From Mucilaginibacter sp. (GTDB lineage Bacteria; Bacteroidota; Bacteroidia; Sphingobacteriales; Sphingobacteriaceae), in the NCBI GenBank assembly GCA_030445275.1, contig JAUCSE010000102.1, positions 1 to 64,000 on the forward strand: a stretch of DNA of 64,000 nt, in the 5' to 3' direction. Shown here in pieces: positions 52,113 to 61,010 of the stretch. Numbering within the stretch: the stretch's first letter is position 1; every line of letters starts with the position of its first letter. The notes under the pieces were generated by a model. It had not been told where the DNA came from, did no database searches, and saw nothing but the letters and a program-made list of their open reading frames with translations. A program made the translations under genes and the position numbers.

Positions 52113-53050
52113 TGATACTTGATGATTTTGTTCTGATCGACGATAAAGGGCTGTATTGCAAATACGGCGATTTTTATTTGGATCCTAAACTGCCTGCAAA
52201 AACGGCAGTTATTTCGCATGCCCATGCAGATCATGCCATAAGCGGCAATAATGAAGTGTATTGCACACGAGCAACTGCCACCATTATGCAGTTGCGTTAT
52301 GACCGTACCGCTGCTAAAGTTTTTAATATAGTTGGCTATAATCAGCCTTTTAACATTGGCGGGGTAACTATAACGCTCATTCCGGCCGGCCATATGCTGG
52401 GTTCAGCACAGGTATTAATGGAGTACGATGGTATCCGGTACCTATACACCGGCGACTATAAATTGCAAGCCGATGATACCTGCGAGCCCTTAGAATGGGT
52501 TACCACCGATGTGCTGATCACCGAAAGCACCTTTGCTGATCCGGCCGTTATACATCCTGACCCGGTTACGGAGATACAAAAGATCAATAACATCAAAACA
52601 AATATCCTGTTAGGTGCCTATGGTTTGGGTAAAAGTCAGCGCCTCATCAACCTGATCAGCACCTATGCCCCGCAGAAAAAGATATTGGTGCACCACCGTA
52701 TTATGCCTATCAATGCTATTTATGAAAAGATGGGCTTTGCATTGGGTCCGCATCAAATTTACGGGCGCAAGCTGATGAAAGTGCAGGATGAATTTGTTTA
52801 CATTGTTCCGCCATTCACTTTTGATAGTTATATCAGGGCAACGGGGGTAACACGCCTGTTTGCCTCAGGCTGGAAAAACCTGCAAGTTAATAACAAGGAT
52901 AGCCTGTTTATATCAGACCATGTGGATTGGAATGGTATTCTGGAAACCATAGCCCGCACCCAACCAAAACAAATATGGACACTCCATGGCGATGGCAGGC
53001 ATTTAAAAAATCATTTTAATAATGATATTTTTGTAAAACTGCTCAATTAA
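52112..53050 (+). CDS. Metallo-beta-lactamase fold hydrolase (CPSF/exonuclease-like)
   Basis: The 312-residue protein has the zinc motif SHAHADH (H36, H38, D40, H41), 'PAGHMLGSAQ', the third-ligand Asp in 'YTGDYKLQADD', and a C-terminal 'TLHGDGRHL'. This is the arrangement of the mRNA-3'-processing/RNase-J-like branch, often annotated as ligase-associated exonuclease. No ATP-dependent DNA ligase gene is nearby here. It is translationally coupled to coaE. Confidence 0.88.
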   Translation: MILDDFVLIDDKGLYCKYGDFYLDPKLPAKTAVISHAHADHAISGNNEVYCTRATATIMQLRYDRTAAKVFNIVGYNQPFNIGGVTITLIPAGHMLGSAQVLMEYDGIRYLYTGDYKLQADDTCEPLEWVTTDVLITESTFADPAVIHPDPVTEIQKINNIKTNILLGAYGLGKSQRLINLISTYAPQKKILVHHRIMPINAIYEKMGFALGPHQIYGRKLMKVQDEFVYIVPPFTFDSYIRATGVTRLFASGWKNLQVNNKDSLFISDHVDWNGILETIARTQPKQIWTLHGDGRHLKNHFNNDIFVKLLN

Positions 53051-53054
53051 ATAA

Positions 53055-53234
53055 ATGCTACAGGAAGGTATTGACTACTATATAAATGATGATGGCAACT
53101 TTGTTTTTACAAAGGAGTATCATTTAAAACGTGGTTACTGCTGTAAAAATAAATGCCTGCACTGCCCCTGGAATTACGGTAAAGATGATCAATCGAATTC
53201 TGAAAATAATCCGGGAGAAAATAACCAGATGTAA
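53055..53234 (+). CDS. DUF5522-like small cysteine-rich protein
   Basis: A 59-residue ORF starts MLQEGIDYYINDDG and carries 'HLKRGYCCKNKCLHCPWNYG', a conserved CC-x3-C-x2-C-PW-type motif that likely binds a metal. The tail is hydrophilic. It starts 4 bp after the MBL hydrolase stop, so it belongs to the coaE operon. Family knowledge: DUF5522 proteins are short, widespread in Bacteroidota and also found in eukaryotes, with no known function. Confidence 0.82.
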   Translation: MLQEGIDYYINDDGNFVFTKEYHLKRGYCCKNKCLHCPWNYGKDDQSNSENNPGENNQM

Positions 53235-53261
53235 TTAATCGTTGTTAGTGTACGTATTACG

Positions 53262-53299
53262 TTTGATGCAAATCAAAAATAAATAAACATATTTGCATC
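53262..53299 (+). promoter_or_regulatory. MarR promoter with embedded 9-bp inverted repeat
   Basis: GATGCAAAT (53265-53273) and ATTTGCATC (53291-53299) are perfect arms. The left one overlaps a TTTG -33-like element (53262-53265) and the right one contains the -7-like CATATTTG (53288-53295). The MarR start is at 53319. The arrangement suggests autorepression. Confidence 0.55.
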
Positions 53300-53318
53300 T
53301 TATTGATTGTTACACATT

Positions 53319-53768
53319 ATGCGGATAGACGACGAAATACAAAGCTCAAATTTTGAAGACAACTATCATAAAGTATCGATTAACATTGCATACACAGCCG
53401 GTTGGTTGAGTAACTTTTTTAAATGCCATTTTGATAAGTATAATATTACCCAACAGCAATTTAACATTTTGCGGATATTAAGGGGACAGTATCCCAAACC
53501 AGCTACCATCAACCTGTTAAAAGAACGTATGGTTGATAAAATGTCTGACGCATCGCGTATTGTTGACCGCCTGATACAAAAAGAACTGGTTTCGCGCTGC
53601 ACCAATAATAAAGACAGACGCGCGGTAGATATCCGCATCAGCGAGCTGGGCTTACAAACCCTGGCAAAAATGGACGATGAATTTAAACCCGGGGAAGTAC
53701 TAAAACACAACCTTAGCGAGGAAGATGCCAGTACACTCAGTGACCTGCTTGATAAGCTGAGGGGATAG
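53319..53768 (+). CDS. MarR family transcriptional regulator
   Basis: I use the ATG at 53319 (149 residues) rather than a TTG 12 bp upstream. The winged helix spans about 45-115: 'NITQQQFNILRILRGQYPKP', 'LLKERMVDKMSDASRIVDRLIQKELVSR' and the wing 'NNKDRRAVDIRISELG'. Its ligand is unknown. An inverted repeat over its own promoter is a good operator candidate. It ends at a family-B repeat. Confidence 0.92.
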   Translation: MRIDDEIQSSNFEDNYHKVSINIAYTAGWLSNFFKCHFDKYNITQQQFNILRILRGQYPKPATINLLKERMVDKMSDASRIVDRLIQKELVSRCTNNKDRRAVDIRISELGLQTLAKMDDEFKPGEVLKHNLSEEDASTLSDLLDKLRG

Positions 53769-53819
53769 TTTTTTTGAGGAAAGATAAATGGACAAAAGAG
53801 CAAAGACTTTAAAAAAATG

Positions 53820-53916
53820 CGTCATTGCGAGGTACGAAGCAATCTCTATGCTGTACAGAGCAAGTTTGCATAATTGACCTGCCTACGTAGAGATTGCTTC
53901 GTACCTCGCAATGACG
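53820..53916. repeat. Intergenic inverted-repeat element, family B (perfect 29-bp arms)
   Basis: Arm 53820-53848 begins CGTCATTGCGAGGTACGAAG and is exactly complementary to 53888-53916; the loop is 39 nt. The element lies between the convergent MarR and aldo/keto reductase genes. It is the best-preserved copy of the family. Confidence 0.85.
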
Positions 53917-53932
53917 TGGTGAGGATTATCTC

Positions 53933-54916
53933 CTAAAAATGCCCTCTGATTTTTGCATGTATCTCCTGATCATACAGTTCTCTTAATTGTTGATGAACAG
54001 CCGGAGATAAAGGAGTTAATGAAGATGCCTCCAGATTGCTGTTAACCTGGGCAACTTTTGATGCTCCTGGTATCACGGTGGTTACCTCCGGATGATCCAA
54101 TATCCACCTGATGGCCCATTGCGGCATCCGGTTATCGGGCAGTATGCTTTTAATTTTATCTGATAGTTTTACACCCTCTTTAAATTCAATACCCGAAAAT
54201 GTTTCGCCGGCATTAAAGGCATCACCGTTAGCATTATAGTTACGATGATCTAGAGGAGCAAACTGGGTTTGCGCATTGAACCTGCCCGATAATAAGCCAC
54301 TGGCCAACGGTACCCGCACAATAATGGCCACTCCCTTTTGGGCTGCTTTGGCAAACACCTCATCGGCTACGTGCTGCCTGAACAGGTTAAATATGACCTG
54401 TAACGAAGCCAAACCCTCTTGCTCCAGGCAGATGAATGCTTCTTCGGATGTTTCAACACTGGCGCCAAAATGAGTAATCAGCCCTTGTTGCTGCAAACTA
54501 CGTAAATGATCAAATACCTTGCCCGAACGCATTTCATCCGTAGGGATGCAGTGCAGCTGTTCCAGAAACAAACGTGGAACATCCAGGTGTTCTAGAGAAT
54601 CTTCAACCTGACGTTTTATGACATCGTAGGTAAAATTCTGCGGCCATCCGTTAGGCGCATCGCCCCGCCTACCTAGTTTGGTAGCTACATAAACCGGGTG
54701 TTCAACAGTTTTTAAAAACTTACCTATCACTGTTTCGCTCACACCCATACCATATACATCAGCAGTATCCAAAAAGTTGCCGCCAGCATCGGTATAGGTC
54801 TTTAATATCTGAATAGCATCATCCTCATTTACATTGCCCCAATCGGCACTGCCTAATTGCCAGGTACCCAATCCAACTTCGGCTATTGCGGTACCTTTAA
54901 AATCTCTGTAATTCAT
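53933..54916 (-). CDS. Aldo/keto reductase
   Basis: The 327-residue NADPH-dependent oxidoreductase has catalytic tetrad D50, Y55 (FLDTADVYGMG), K80 (VATKLG) and H122 (LEQLHCIP), and cofactor-binding 'VTTVIPGASKVAQVNSNLEA'. It fits the YajO/Tas-like group acting on aldehydes or sugars of unknown identity. It is a single gene on the minus strand; a MarR gene and repeat element lie at its 3' side. Confidence 0.93.
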   Translation of the reverse strand: MNYRDFKGTAIAEVGLGTWQLGSADWGNVNEDDAIQILKTYTDAGGNFLDTADVYGMGVSETVIGKFLKTVEHPVYVATKLGRRGDAPNGWPQNFTYDVIKRQVEDSLEHLDVPRLFLEQLHCIPTDEMRSGKVFDHLRSLQQQGLITHFGASVETSEEAFICLEQEGLASLQVIFNLFRQHVADEVFAKAAQKGVAIIVRVPLASGLLSGRFNAQTQFAPLDHRNYNANGDAFNAGETFSGIEFKEGVKLSDKIKSILPDNRMPQWAIRWILDHPEVTTVIPGASKVAQVNSNLEASSLTPLSPAVHQQLRELYDQEIHAKIRGHF

Positions 54917-55002
54917 AGTAGCGGTAGTTATGGTGGCAAAAGTACAAAGCTGTTCTTGATATAAAAACAGCTTTGATGTTATACTTTATAAAAATAAATG
55001 GC

Positions 55003-55075
55003 CTGTCATCCTGAGCCTGTCGAAGGATCGTGCGGAGAGGCCCGCCCACCATGCTTCGACAGGCTCAGCATGACA
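55003..55075. repeat. Intergenic inverted-repeat element, family A (second copy, inverted)
   Basis: CTGTCATCCTGAGCCTGTCG begins the left arm, and the right arm ends GACAGGCTCAGCATGACA. The whole 73-nt unit matches the complement of the element at 1300-1372. It lies between the aldo/keto reductase start and the next gene's 3' end, both on the minus strand. Confidence 0.78.
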
Positions 55076-55099
55076 CCTTGTTCTTTGTGAAATCAGAAC

Positions 55100-56182
55100 T
55101 CAACCCTTCACCGTACCGCTTTCCTGCTTTAAAATGGCTAAAACCGATGGCGTTACCTTACCAAAAAAAGATATACCCGCGGCTCCGTTCTTTAAAGCAT
55201 ATTTTATACCTGAACGTACTTCGTCATCGCTTTTAAAGTCAGAAAGATAAAGTCCTGCGTACAGCGGAAACTTTCCATCTAAAACATGAATACCTTCGGC
55301 AACGGCATCACCTATCCAGCTTACCCCCTCTTTGTAAAAGCCATGATATATCATTGGGCATACGCCATCCAATTTAAAGTTTGTCCAGTCTTGCCGTACG
55401 TTACGGCGTGCCACTTCGGGGGTTGGAAATACTGCCGCGGTAATTGGCTTTTTATGCTGATATGCCACAGCCGATATGCTATTTACCACACGGATAATAT
55501 TACCATACCTGAACAATCGCCAGGAAAGACTGGCATCAGGGTATTGAATTGCTTTAACATCCTGCCCATACTCCTTTTTAAATTTAGCCTGACAAACTTC
55601 ACAATAGCAGTAATCATATTCAGGCAATTCCTTGGTTTGCTCTATTTTGTATTTATCCCAAAGATTCACAGGCAATATTACATCGCAGTAACGCACATAA
55701 TCAAGGTGTATGCCATCCACATAATCTTTAGCTAAAATCTTATCAACAGTATCGGTCAGGTAATGCTCCACCTCAGGGCGCGAAGGGCAAAGCCAGCGGT
55801 AATACTTTACATAAGGCGGTTTATCGGCACATGAATCGCCATTCCGGTTTTTGCTGTACCACTCCGGATGTTCTTCAACCAATTCAGCCCGGTTAAAGGT
55901 CCATATCCAGCGGTGGGCTTCCAGCCCGTTTGCTTTTGCGGCGCGGAAATGCCGTTCACTATCATTCTCAAAAAATATCCCCGTAATGCCTGCTGTCTTA
56001 TAGGCTGCATAATTGGCTTTAAGATCTTCGTCAGTATCCTTTAAATTAGGATTGATCCAGATCCAGTTTTTCATGACCTTCTTTTTATTGCTTACACCAA
56101 TAACCGAGGCCTGGCTCTTTACTGGTAACTGCGAAGCAACAGTAGCTAACAAACCGGCTTTTAAAAAATCGCGCTTATTCAT
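55100..56182 (-). CDS. Family-10-like glycosyl hydrolase (GHL10-type)
   Basis: The 360-residue exported protein starts MNKRDFLKAGLLATVA, a Tat-like or Sec signal. The TIM-barrel body has 'AHRWIWTFNR', 'YRWLCPSRPEVEHYLTDTV', 'GIHLDYVRYCD' (a probable active-site Asp) and 'DGVCPMIYHGFYKEGVSW'. A CYCEVC pair of cysteines lies mid-protein. This is the pattern of 'family 10 glycosylhydrolase' proteins; the substrate is unknown. The CBM9-like gene precedes it by 13 bp, so the two probably act together on a polysaccharide. Confidence 0.82.
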   Translation of the reverse strand: MNKRDFLKAGLLATVASQLPVKSQASVIGVSNKKKVMKNWIWINPNLKDTDEDLKANYAAYKTAGITGIFFENDSERHFRAAKANGLEAHRWIWTFNRAELVEEHPEWYSKNRNGDSCADKPPYVKYYRWLCPSRPEVEHYLTDTVDKILAKDYVDGIHLDYVRYCDVILPVNLWDKYKIEQTKELPEYDYCYCEVCQAKFKKEYGQDVKAIQYPDASLSWRLFRYGNIIRVVNSISAVAYQHKKPITAAVFPTPEVARRNVRQDWTNFKLDGVCPMIYHGFYKEGVSWIGDAVAEGIHVLDGKFPLYAGLYLSDFKSDDEVRSGIKYALKNGAAGISFFGKVTPSVLAILKQESGTVKG

Positions 56183-56195
56183 GGCATTTTAGTAA

Positions 56196-57326
56196 TTAGT
56201 GGCTGGGTTCAACAAACCCGTCCTGATTTATGGTATAGGTTATTTTATTATCCGCATCAGTAATGGAAGCCATAAACTGATGTTTGGTAGCTTCGAGTTG
56301 TAAGTTATTAAATTTTTTTAAAATGTTATAACCACTTTTAATTCCTAATGCATCCAGCGATGGCGCGTACTCATTGCTGTGTTTAAACCACTCCTTTTGC
56401 CGGTAATAAATCAGCCATAAATATTTCTTTTGCAATTCGGCGTAAGGCATTTCAAATATTTCATCATCTGCCTTATGATCACTGAACAGCAGGTATCCAA
56501 AACGTTCCGGATAATGCATATTGATCACGCCCTGCGATGACCATGACCAATTATGCTCAGGCCGGTCATAACCTGTACTATCCTTCAATTTTTCATATTG
56601 CCCGTTTTTAACCTGGGTGTCATACTCCACTCTTAAAAAATTGATACGCCACATGGTTCCCTGTTTGGGAATTGCAGCTCTGAAACCAGGGTTTACTGCC
56701 TTGAAGGGGATAGCCATTTCAACCGTCCAGCCTTTGTCAACGTCAGCAGGGTCATTCAACGTGCCTTGTATTTTAACAGCGGTACGCATACCGTGGGCAT
56801 CCCATCCTGGCACCGAGTTACCTTGATTGCGGTATGGCTTGGGTAATAACAGATCAAAAACGGTATTTAAGGCATTAACCTCAATTTCATAATAACCATG
56901 AGTAGTGTTGGTAGGATCAATAAAGACCTCAAAATCATTTTCCTTGAAAAGTGCATCGTCATGATTTTTTAGCTTGGCCCAAACCTGTGGATCATACATA
57001 CGGGCGGCTACATATAAACAGCTATCGTCCCATAACATTTTAATGTTGGTTTGCAGTGGTGGTTTAGGCTTTAAACTACCTTCAATATCCACAAAATCGG
57101 TTGTCCATTTAGCCTGTTGCCATTCATCCTCCTTTATGTCACCATCAATTACCGGAGCCTTTGAGGTATGTTTTACCACATAATTTTCGGGAATAGTAAA
57201 CAGGTTTTCTAAGCCTTTAAATTCCTCCTGCCCCTTTACTTGTCCCGAAATAAAAATCGCGGATACAATTAAGCCCATCCTAATGAAAGACGGGCTTTTT
57301 GTTAATATCTTATTGATTGCATTCAT
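56196..57326 (-). CDS. Carbohydrate-binding family 9-like exported protein
   Basis: The 376-residue protein has a signal peptide (ending SGQVKG) and a CBM9/DOMON-like beta-sandwich: 'APVIDGDIKEDEWQQAKWT', 'IKMLWDDSCLYVAARMYDP', 'ENDFEVFIDPTNTTHGYYEI' and 'GWTVEMAIPFKAV'. The last 100 residues are helical with a YYRQKEWF segment. Its start abuts the EVE gene stop with no gap and its stop is 13 bp from the GHL10 gene, forming a three-gene unit. Confidence 0.88.
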   Translation of the reverse strand: MNAINKILTKSPSFIRMGLIVSAIFISGQVKGQEEFKGLENLFTIPENYVVKHTSKAPVIDGDIKEDEWQQAKWTTDFVDIEGSLKPKPPLQTNIKMLWDDSCLYVAARMYDPQVWAKLKNHDDALFKENDFEVFIDPTNTTHGYYEIEVNALNTVFDLLLPKPYRNQGNSVPGWDAHGMRTAVKIQGTLNDPADVDKGWTVEMAIPFKAVNPGFRAAIPKQGTMWRINFLRVEYDTQVKNGQYEKLKDSTGYDRPEHNWSWSSQGVINMHYPERFGYLLFSDHKADDEIFEMPYAELQKKYLWLIYYRQKEWFKHSNEYAPSLDALGIKSGYNILKKFNNLQLEATKHQFMASITDADNKITYTINQDGFVEPSH

Positions 57327-57731
57327 TTAACTACCAAGTTCTAATATACGGTCAAACTCCTCGCGCTTTAAACCCATTACCGATAGGCGTCCCTGCCTAA
57401 CCAGTCCAACATCCTTCAGTTGCTCATCTGCCTTGATCACCTCAAGTGTTACCGGGTTTTTCAATGTTTCAACCGGCGCAAGGTCAACCATCACCCAATT
57501 CGGATCTTCGGTGGTAGGATCCTGGTAAAACTCTTTTACCACTTTGGCAATACCTACCACAGCTTTACCATCATTACTATGATAAAACAGTACAAGGTCG
57601 CCCTCTTTCATCAGCCTTAAATTATTGCGGGCTTGATAATTACGTACACCATCCCAAAAGGTACGCCCATCTTTATTAAACTTTTCCCAACTGTACTTTA
57701 TGGGTTCTGATTTTACCAACCAATGCTGCAT
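57327..57731 (-). CDS. EVE domain protein
   Basis: I use the ATG at 57731 (134 residues, MQHWLVKSEPIKYSWEKF), the family's normal start; the longer frame adds an unconserved leader. 'WDGVRNYQARNNLRLMKEGDLVLFYHSN' and 'GIAKVVKEFYQDPT' are EVE (PUA-like) signatures. EVE domains bind modified bases in DNA or RNA. Being in one operon with two polysaccharide-acting genes is odd and may be fortuitous. Confidence 0.92.
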   Translation of the reverse strand: MQHWLVKSEPIKYSWEKFNKDGRTFWDGVRNYQARNNLRLMKEGDLVLFYHSNDGKAVVGIAKVVKEFYQDPTTEDPNWVMVDLAPVETLKNPVTLEVIKADEQLKDVGLVRQGRLSVMGLKREEFDRILELGS

Positions 57732-57850
57732 CTGAATTATATATTTTAATACGTGTAAAGATGTTAAAAAGCGATGATAAATAAAATCAAGCTCAGGTAA
57801 AAACATAGCTAAACAGTGAAATGAAAGGGATTTGATTGGCCCAATTATAA

Positions 57851-57882
57851 AAAATCCCCGTACGCTTACTGTCGGGGATTTT
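57851..57882 (-). terminator. Intrinsic terminator after the SnoaL-like gene
   Basis: AAAATCCCCG and CGGGGATTTT pair perfectly around 12 nt, and the minus-strand RNA continues with U's. Confidence 0.85.
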
Positions 57883-57907
57883 GAGATTTATATTATCTTG
57901 CTTTTAC

Positions 57908-58276
57908 TTATGCACCTGGTATATTATAATAAAATCTTTCAAAAACGATTTTTCCGTCCTTAACTTCATACAAACATAGCTCGCTCATAGTTACCCGGCC
58001 CATTGCCTTAAAAGTTATATCCATATTCATGGAACATGCAAAAAAGTCATCGCTTACAATGGGATCTGATATGGTACCACCGTGTATTTCCTCTACTGTT
58101 TCAAACCACTGCTTTGATTTTTCTATTACAGCAGCTTTACCATTTGTAAATTCTTCATGGGCTCCTTTGGGCTCCTGACTTACAATGTTATCGGCATAAA
58201 GCCCATCCATGGCATCAAAATTTTTACCCTCACGGCAAAACTGTACTAATTTGTTAGCTACCTCTTGTGTGTTCAT
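57908..58276 (-). CDS. SnoaL/NTF2-like protein
   Basis: The 122-residue cytosolic protein has an N-terminal helix 'VANKLVQFCREGKNFDAMDGLYADNIV', a helix 'TNGKAAVIEKSKQWFETVEEIHGG' and strands ending 'YEVKDGKIVFERFYYNIP'. The fold is NTF2/SnoaL; function ranges from isomerases to binding proteins and cannot be assigned. It is a single gene ended by a clear terminator. Confidence 0.85.
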   Translation of the reverse strand: MNTQEVANKLVQFCREGKNFDAMDGLYADNIVSQEPKGAHEEFTNGKAAVIEKSKQWFETVEEIHGGTISDPIVSDDFFACSMNMDITFKAMGRVTMSELCLYEVKDGKIVFERFYYNIPGA

Positions 58277-58516
58277 AATTTATGGTTTTAATTGGTGGTT
58301 ATATAGGTTAAAGTTATTGATAAATAGGTTAGTGGCCTTGAAGGAAACTTTAAATTTTGGTTCATGTTTGCTGATGATCAATAATCCCTCTCCCTATCTT
58401 TTATCCCTTCTCTCATTGTCAATTATTTGTTACATAAATCATTAATATGCAGGTTAAGTTATTATAAACTATTTTAGCAGAGCACAATCTGGTTTATTTA
58501 CCCACTTACCTTAACC

Positions 58517-60844
58517 ATGAATAAAAACTATCCTCCCCGATTAAAAGTCTTGTTTACTACATTAAATATCCTGCTGTTACTGGCATTTCAAGTCAGCGCA
58601 CAAGCTCCCGTTGACGATCCCCATCTAGGTATCATCCCCGCTCCAGCTTCCATCAGCAAAACACAGGGTACATTTATATTTAGTCAGCTAACACAGATCA
58701 AGGCTGATAATCCTAATGACCGGGTGGTTCTTTTTCTGAAAGATTTTTTGCTGAACAACAGACATTTTAACAATAAGATATCAAAATACAATGCTAAAGT
58801 GAAGTCGAATACCGGCACCAGGCTTATACTTACTTCAAAAGGATCGGCATCGCTACCTAAGGAGGGTTATAAGCTAACCATTACCCCGCGCCGGATCACT
58901 ATTATTGGTAAAGATGCCGGTTTGTTCTATGGCGTTCAAACACTGATGCAATTATTCCCGGTTGAAACTTCCGGTACCGAGAAATTGCCTTGTGTAACCA
59001 TTGATGACGCACCGCGGTTTGGCTATCGCGGTATGATGCTGGATGTTTCGCGCCATTTTTTCACTGTGCCACAGGTTAAAAAAGTGATTGAATTAATGGC
59101 TGCCTATAAGCTGAACAATTTTCACTGGCATTTGGTTGATGGACAGGGCTGGCGTATCGAAATCAAAAAATATCCTAAACTAACACAGGTTGGGGCGTAT
59201 CGTATGCAAACCATGTTTGGCACCAACCGTGACTGGCCCGATTCGCTATCCTACGGTGGATATTATACCCAGGACGATATCAGGGATGTGGTAAAGTTTG
59301 CCGCTGCCCGCTATATCAACGTTGTACCTGAAATTGAAATGCCGGCACACTCCGAAGCTGCACTAAGGGCCTATCCCGAGCTAAAATGTGAGCCGCCTGC
59401 CGATACTAAAATACCTGCTCGCGACATCAACAACATATACTGCCCTACTGAAGAAACTTTTACCTTTTTAGAAAATGTGCTAACCGAGGTAATGGCGCTC
59501 TTCCCAAGCAAATATATCCACATAGGTGGTGATGAAGCCGGAAAGCAACCCTGGAAGGAATCGGCATTTTGCCAGGCGCTGATCAAAGAAAAAGGCTTAA
59601 AGGACGAGCATGAACTGCAAAGTTATTTTATACAACGGATAGAGAAATTCCTGAACTCCAAAGGTCGTAGCATCATAGGCTGGGACGAGATACTGGAAGG
59701 AGGCCTGGCACCAAACGCTACCGTAATGAGCTGGACAGGCGAAGCCGGCGGTATAGCAGCGGCCCGTCAAAAACATAACGTGATCATGACCCCGCAAACT
59801 ACCGGTAACTATTTTGATCATTACCAAAGTGGTTCGCCGCAGGAGCCGGTATCCTTTGGACGGTATGCCGCTTTAGACGAAACCTATAATTATGATCCTG
59901 TATCCAAAGAACTAACGCCTGATGAACAAAAATACGTTATAGGTACTCAAGGCAATTTATGGACGGAGTATGTGCCAACCGTAGCCAAATTGCAATACCA
60001 GATATTGCCCCGCTTGTTCGCCCTGTCAGAAGTGGCCTGGAGTAAGCCGGAAAATAAAGATTATACCAACTTCGCAGAAGTAAGGCTGGCTAAACATTTT
60101 GCCCGGCTTGATGCCATACATTATAATTACCGGGTGCCAACTGCTTTACCGGTTATTGATACCATGGTTTTTGGCAGCAAATTCGTTTATGCGCCAAAGT
60201 CAGTTGTACCGGGTGCCAGGATTTACTACACCTTAAATGGCCGCGATCCACTGGATACCGACCTGGAATACGTATCACCCATTACCATCTATGTTCCGCT
60301 GAATGAAAAAAGAGAGTTTAAAACAAGGGTGATAACACCATCGGGTCGCCGGAGCATAGCTACCCGCACGTTGATGTATAACAAAGCCCCGCTACCTGCT
60401 GTAAATTATACGGCAAATAAACCCGGCTTAAGCTACAAATTGATCAAGGGCACCTTTACCGTACCTGATCAGTTGGATTATGTTGCGGCACCCGACTCCG
60501 CTATAGCTGATAAACTAAACGCGGAGGCATTTAAAAAAGATAATCAACATTTTGGTGTGGTGTATAATGGCTATGTAAATATCCCGGCTGATGGCGCTTA
60601 TAATTTTTCGCAGGCCTCCTATACCGATACCCAGCTATTTATTGATGGACAACGAATAACAGAAGGCGAAAGCGCCTTACCATTAGCCAAAGGCTTCCAC
60701 AAAATAAAAGTGAAATACATTTATAATGCACCTGTGCTGCTGCCAGGCCAGTACCGGATAAGGCAAACACCTTTACGTGTTTATATGGTAAGCCCGGGGA
60801 CCGTGGAGAAAAAGGAATTTGATGCGGTAATACTGTTTAATTAA
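58517..60844 (+). CDS. Glycoside hydrolase family 20 beta-N-acetylhexosaminidase with PA14-like domain
   Basis: The 775-residue exported enzyme has a signal peptide ending QVSAQ, a GH20b N-terminal domain (about 36-160), the GH20 barrel with D339-E340 (IHIGGDEAG), substrate residues 'LVDGQGWRIEIKKYP' and 'IIGWDEILEGG'. A chitobiase/FN3-like segment follows ('YYTLNGRDPLDTDLEY'), then a C-terminal PA14-like domain at about 640-770 ('GYVNIPADGAYNFSQAS'). It should release terminal GlcNAc or GalNAc from glycans, acting by substrate-assisted catalysis. It is a single gene. Confidence 0.94.
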   Translation: MNKNYPPRLKVLFTTLNILLLLAFQVSAQAPVDDPHLGIIPAPASISKTQGTFIFSQLTQIKADNPNDRVVLFLKDFLLNNRHFNNKISKYNAKVKSNTGTRLILTSKGSASLPKEGYKLTITPRRITIIGKDAGLFYGVQTLMQLFPVETSGTEKLPCVTIDDAPRFGYRGMMLDVSRHFFTVPQVKKVIELMAAYKLNNFHWHLVDGQGWRIEIKKYPKLTQVGAYRMQTMFGTNRDWPDSLSYGGYYTQDDIRDVVKFAAARYINVVPEIEMPAHSEAALRAYPELKCEPPADTKIPARDINNIYCPTEETFTFLENVLTEVMALFPSKYIHIGGDEAGKQPWKESAFCQALIKEKGLKDEHELQSYFIQRIEKFLNSKGRSIIGWDEILEGGLAPNATVMSWTGEAGGIAAARQKHNVIMTPQTTGNYFDHYQSGSPQEPVSFGRYAALDETYNYDPVSKELTPDEQKYVIGTQGNLWTEYVPTVAKLQYQILPRLFALSEVAWSKPENKDYTNFAEVRLAKHFARLDAIHYNYRVPTALPVIDTMVFGSKFVYAPKSVVPGARIYYTLNGRDPLDTDLEYVSPITIYVPLNEKREFKTRVITPSGRRSIATRTLMYNKAPLPAVNYTANKPGLSYKLIKGTFTVPDQLDYVAAPDSAIADKLNAEAFKKDNQHFGVVYNGYVNIPADGAYNFSQASYTDTQLFIDGQRITEGESALPLAKGFHKIKVKYIYNAPVLLPGQYRIRQTPLRVYMVSPGTVEKKEFDAVILFN

Positions 60845-60903
60845 ACTTATTGATACTTATTAAGGCATTACAAAATGTGAGTTCATTTAAAAATACCCAA
60901 ACG

Positions 60904-61004
60904 CGTCATTGCGAGGAGGAACGACGAAGCAATCCCCAAAAGGCAAAGTGGATTTGCAAATTAGCTCTGTATAGTTAGGGATTGCTTCGTTCCTCGCAAT
61001 GACG
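60904..61004. repeat. Intergenic inverted-repeat element, family B (third copy)
   Basis: The left arm (60904-60936) begins CGTCATTGCGAGGAGGAACG, and the right arm (60978-61004) ends TTCCTCGCAATGACG; the right arm lacks two 3-nt steps. It is between the convergent GH20 and TrmN6 genes. Confidence 0.8.
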
Positions 61005-61010
61005 TAGTGA

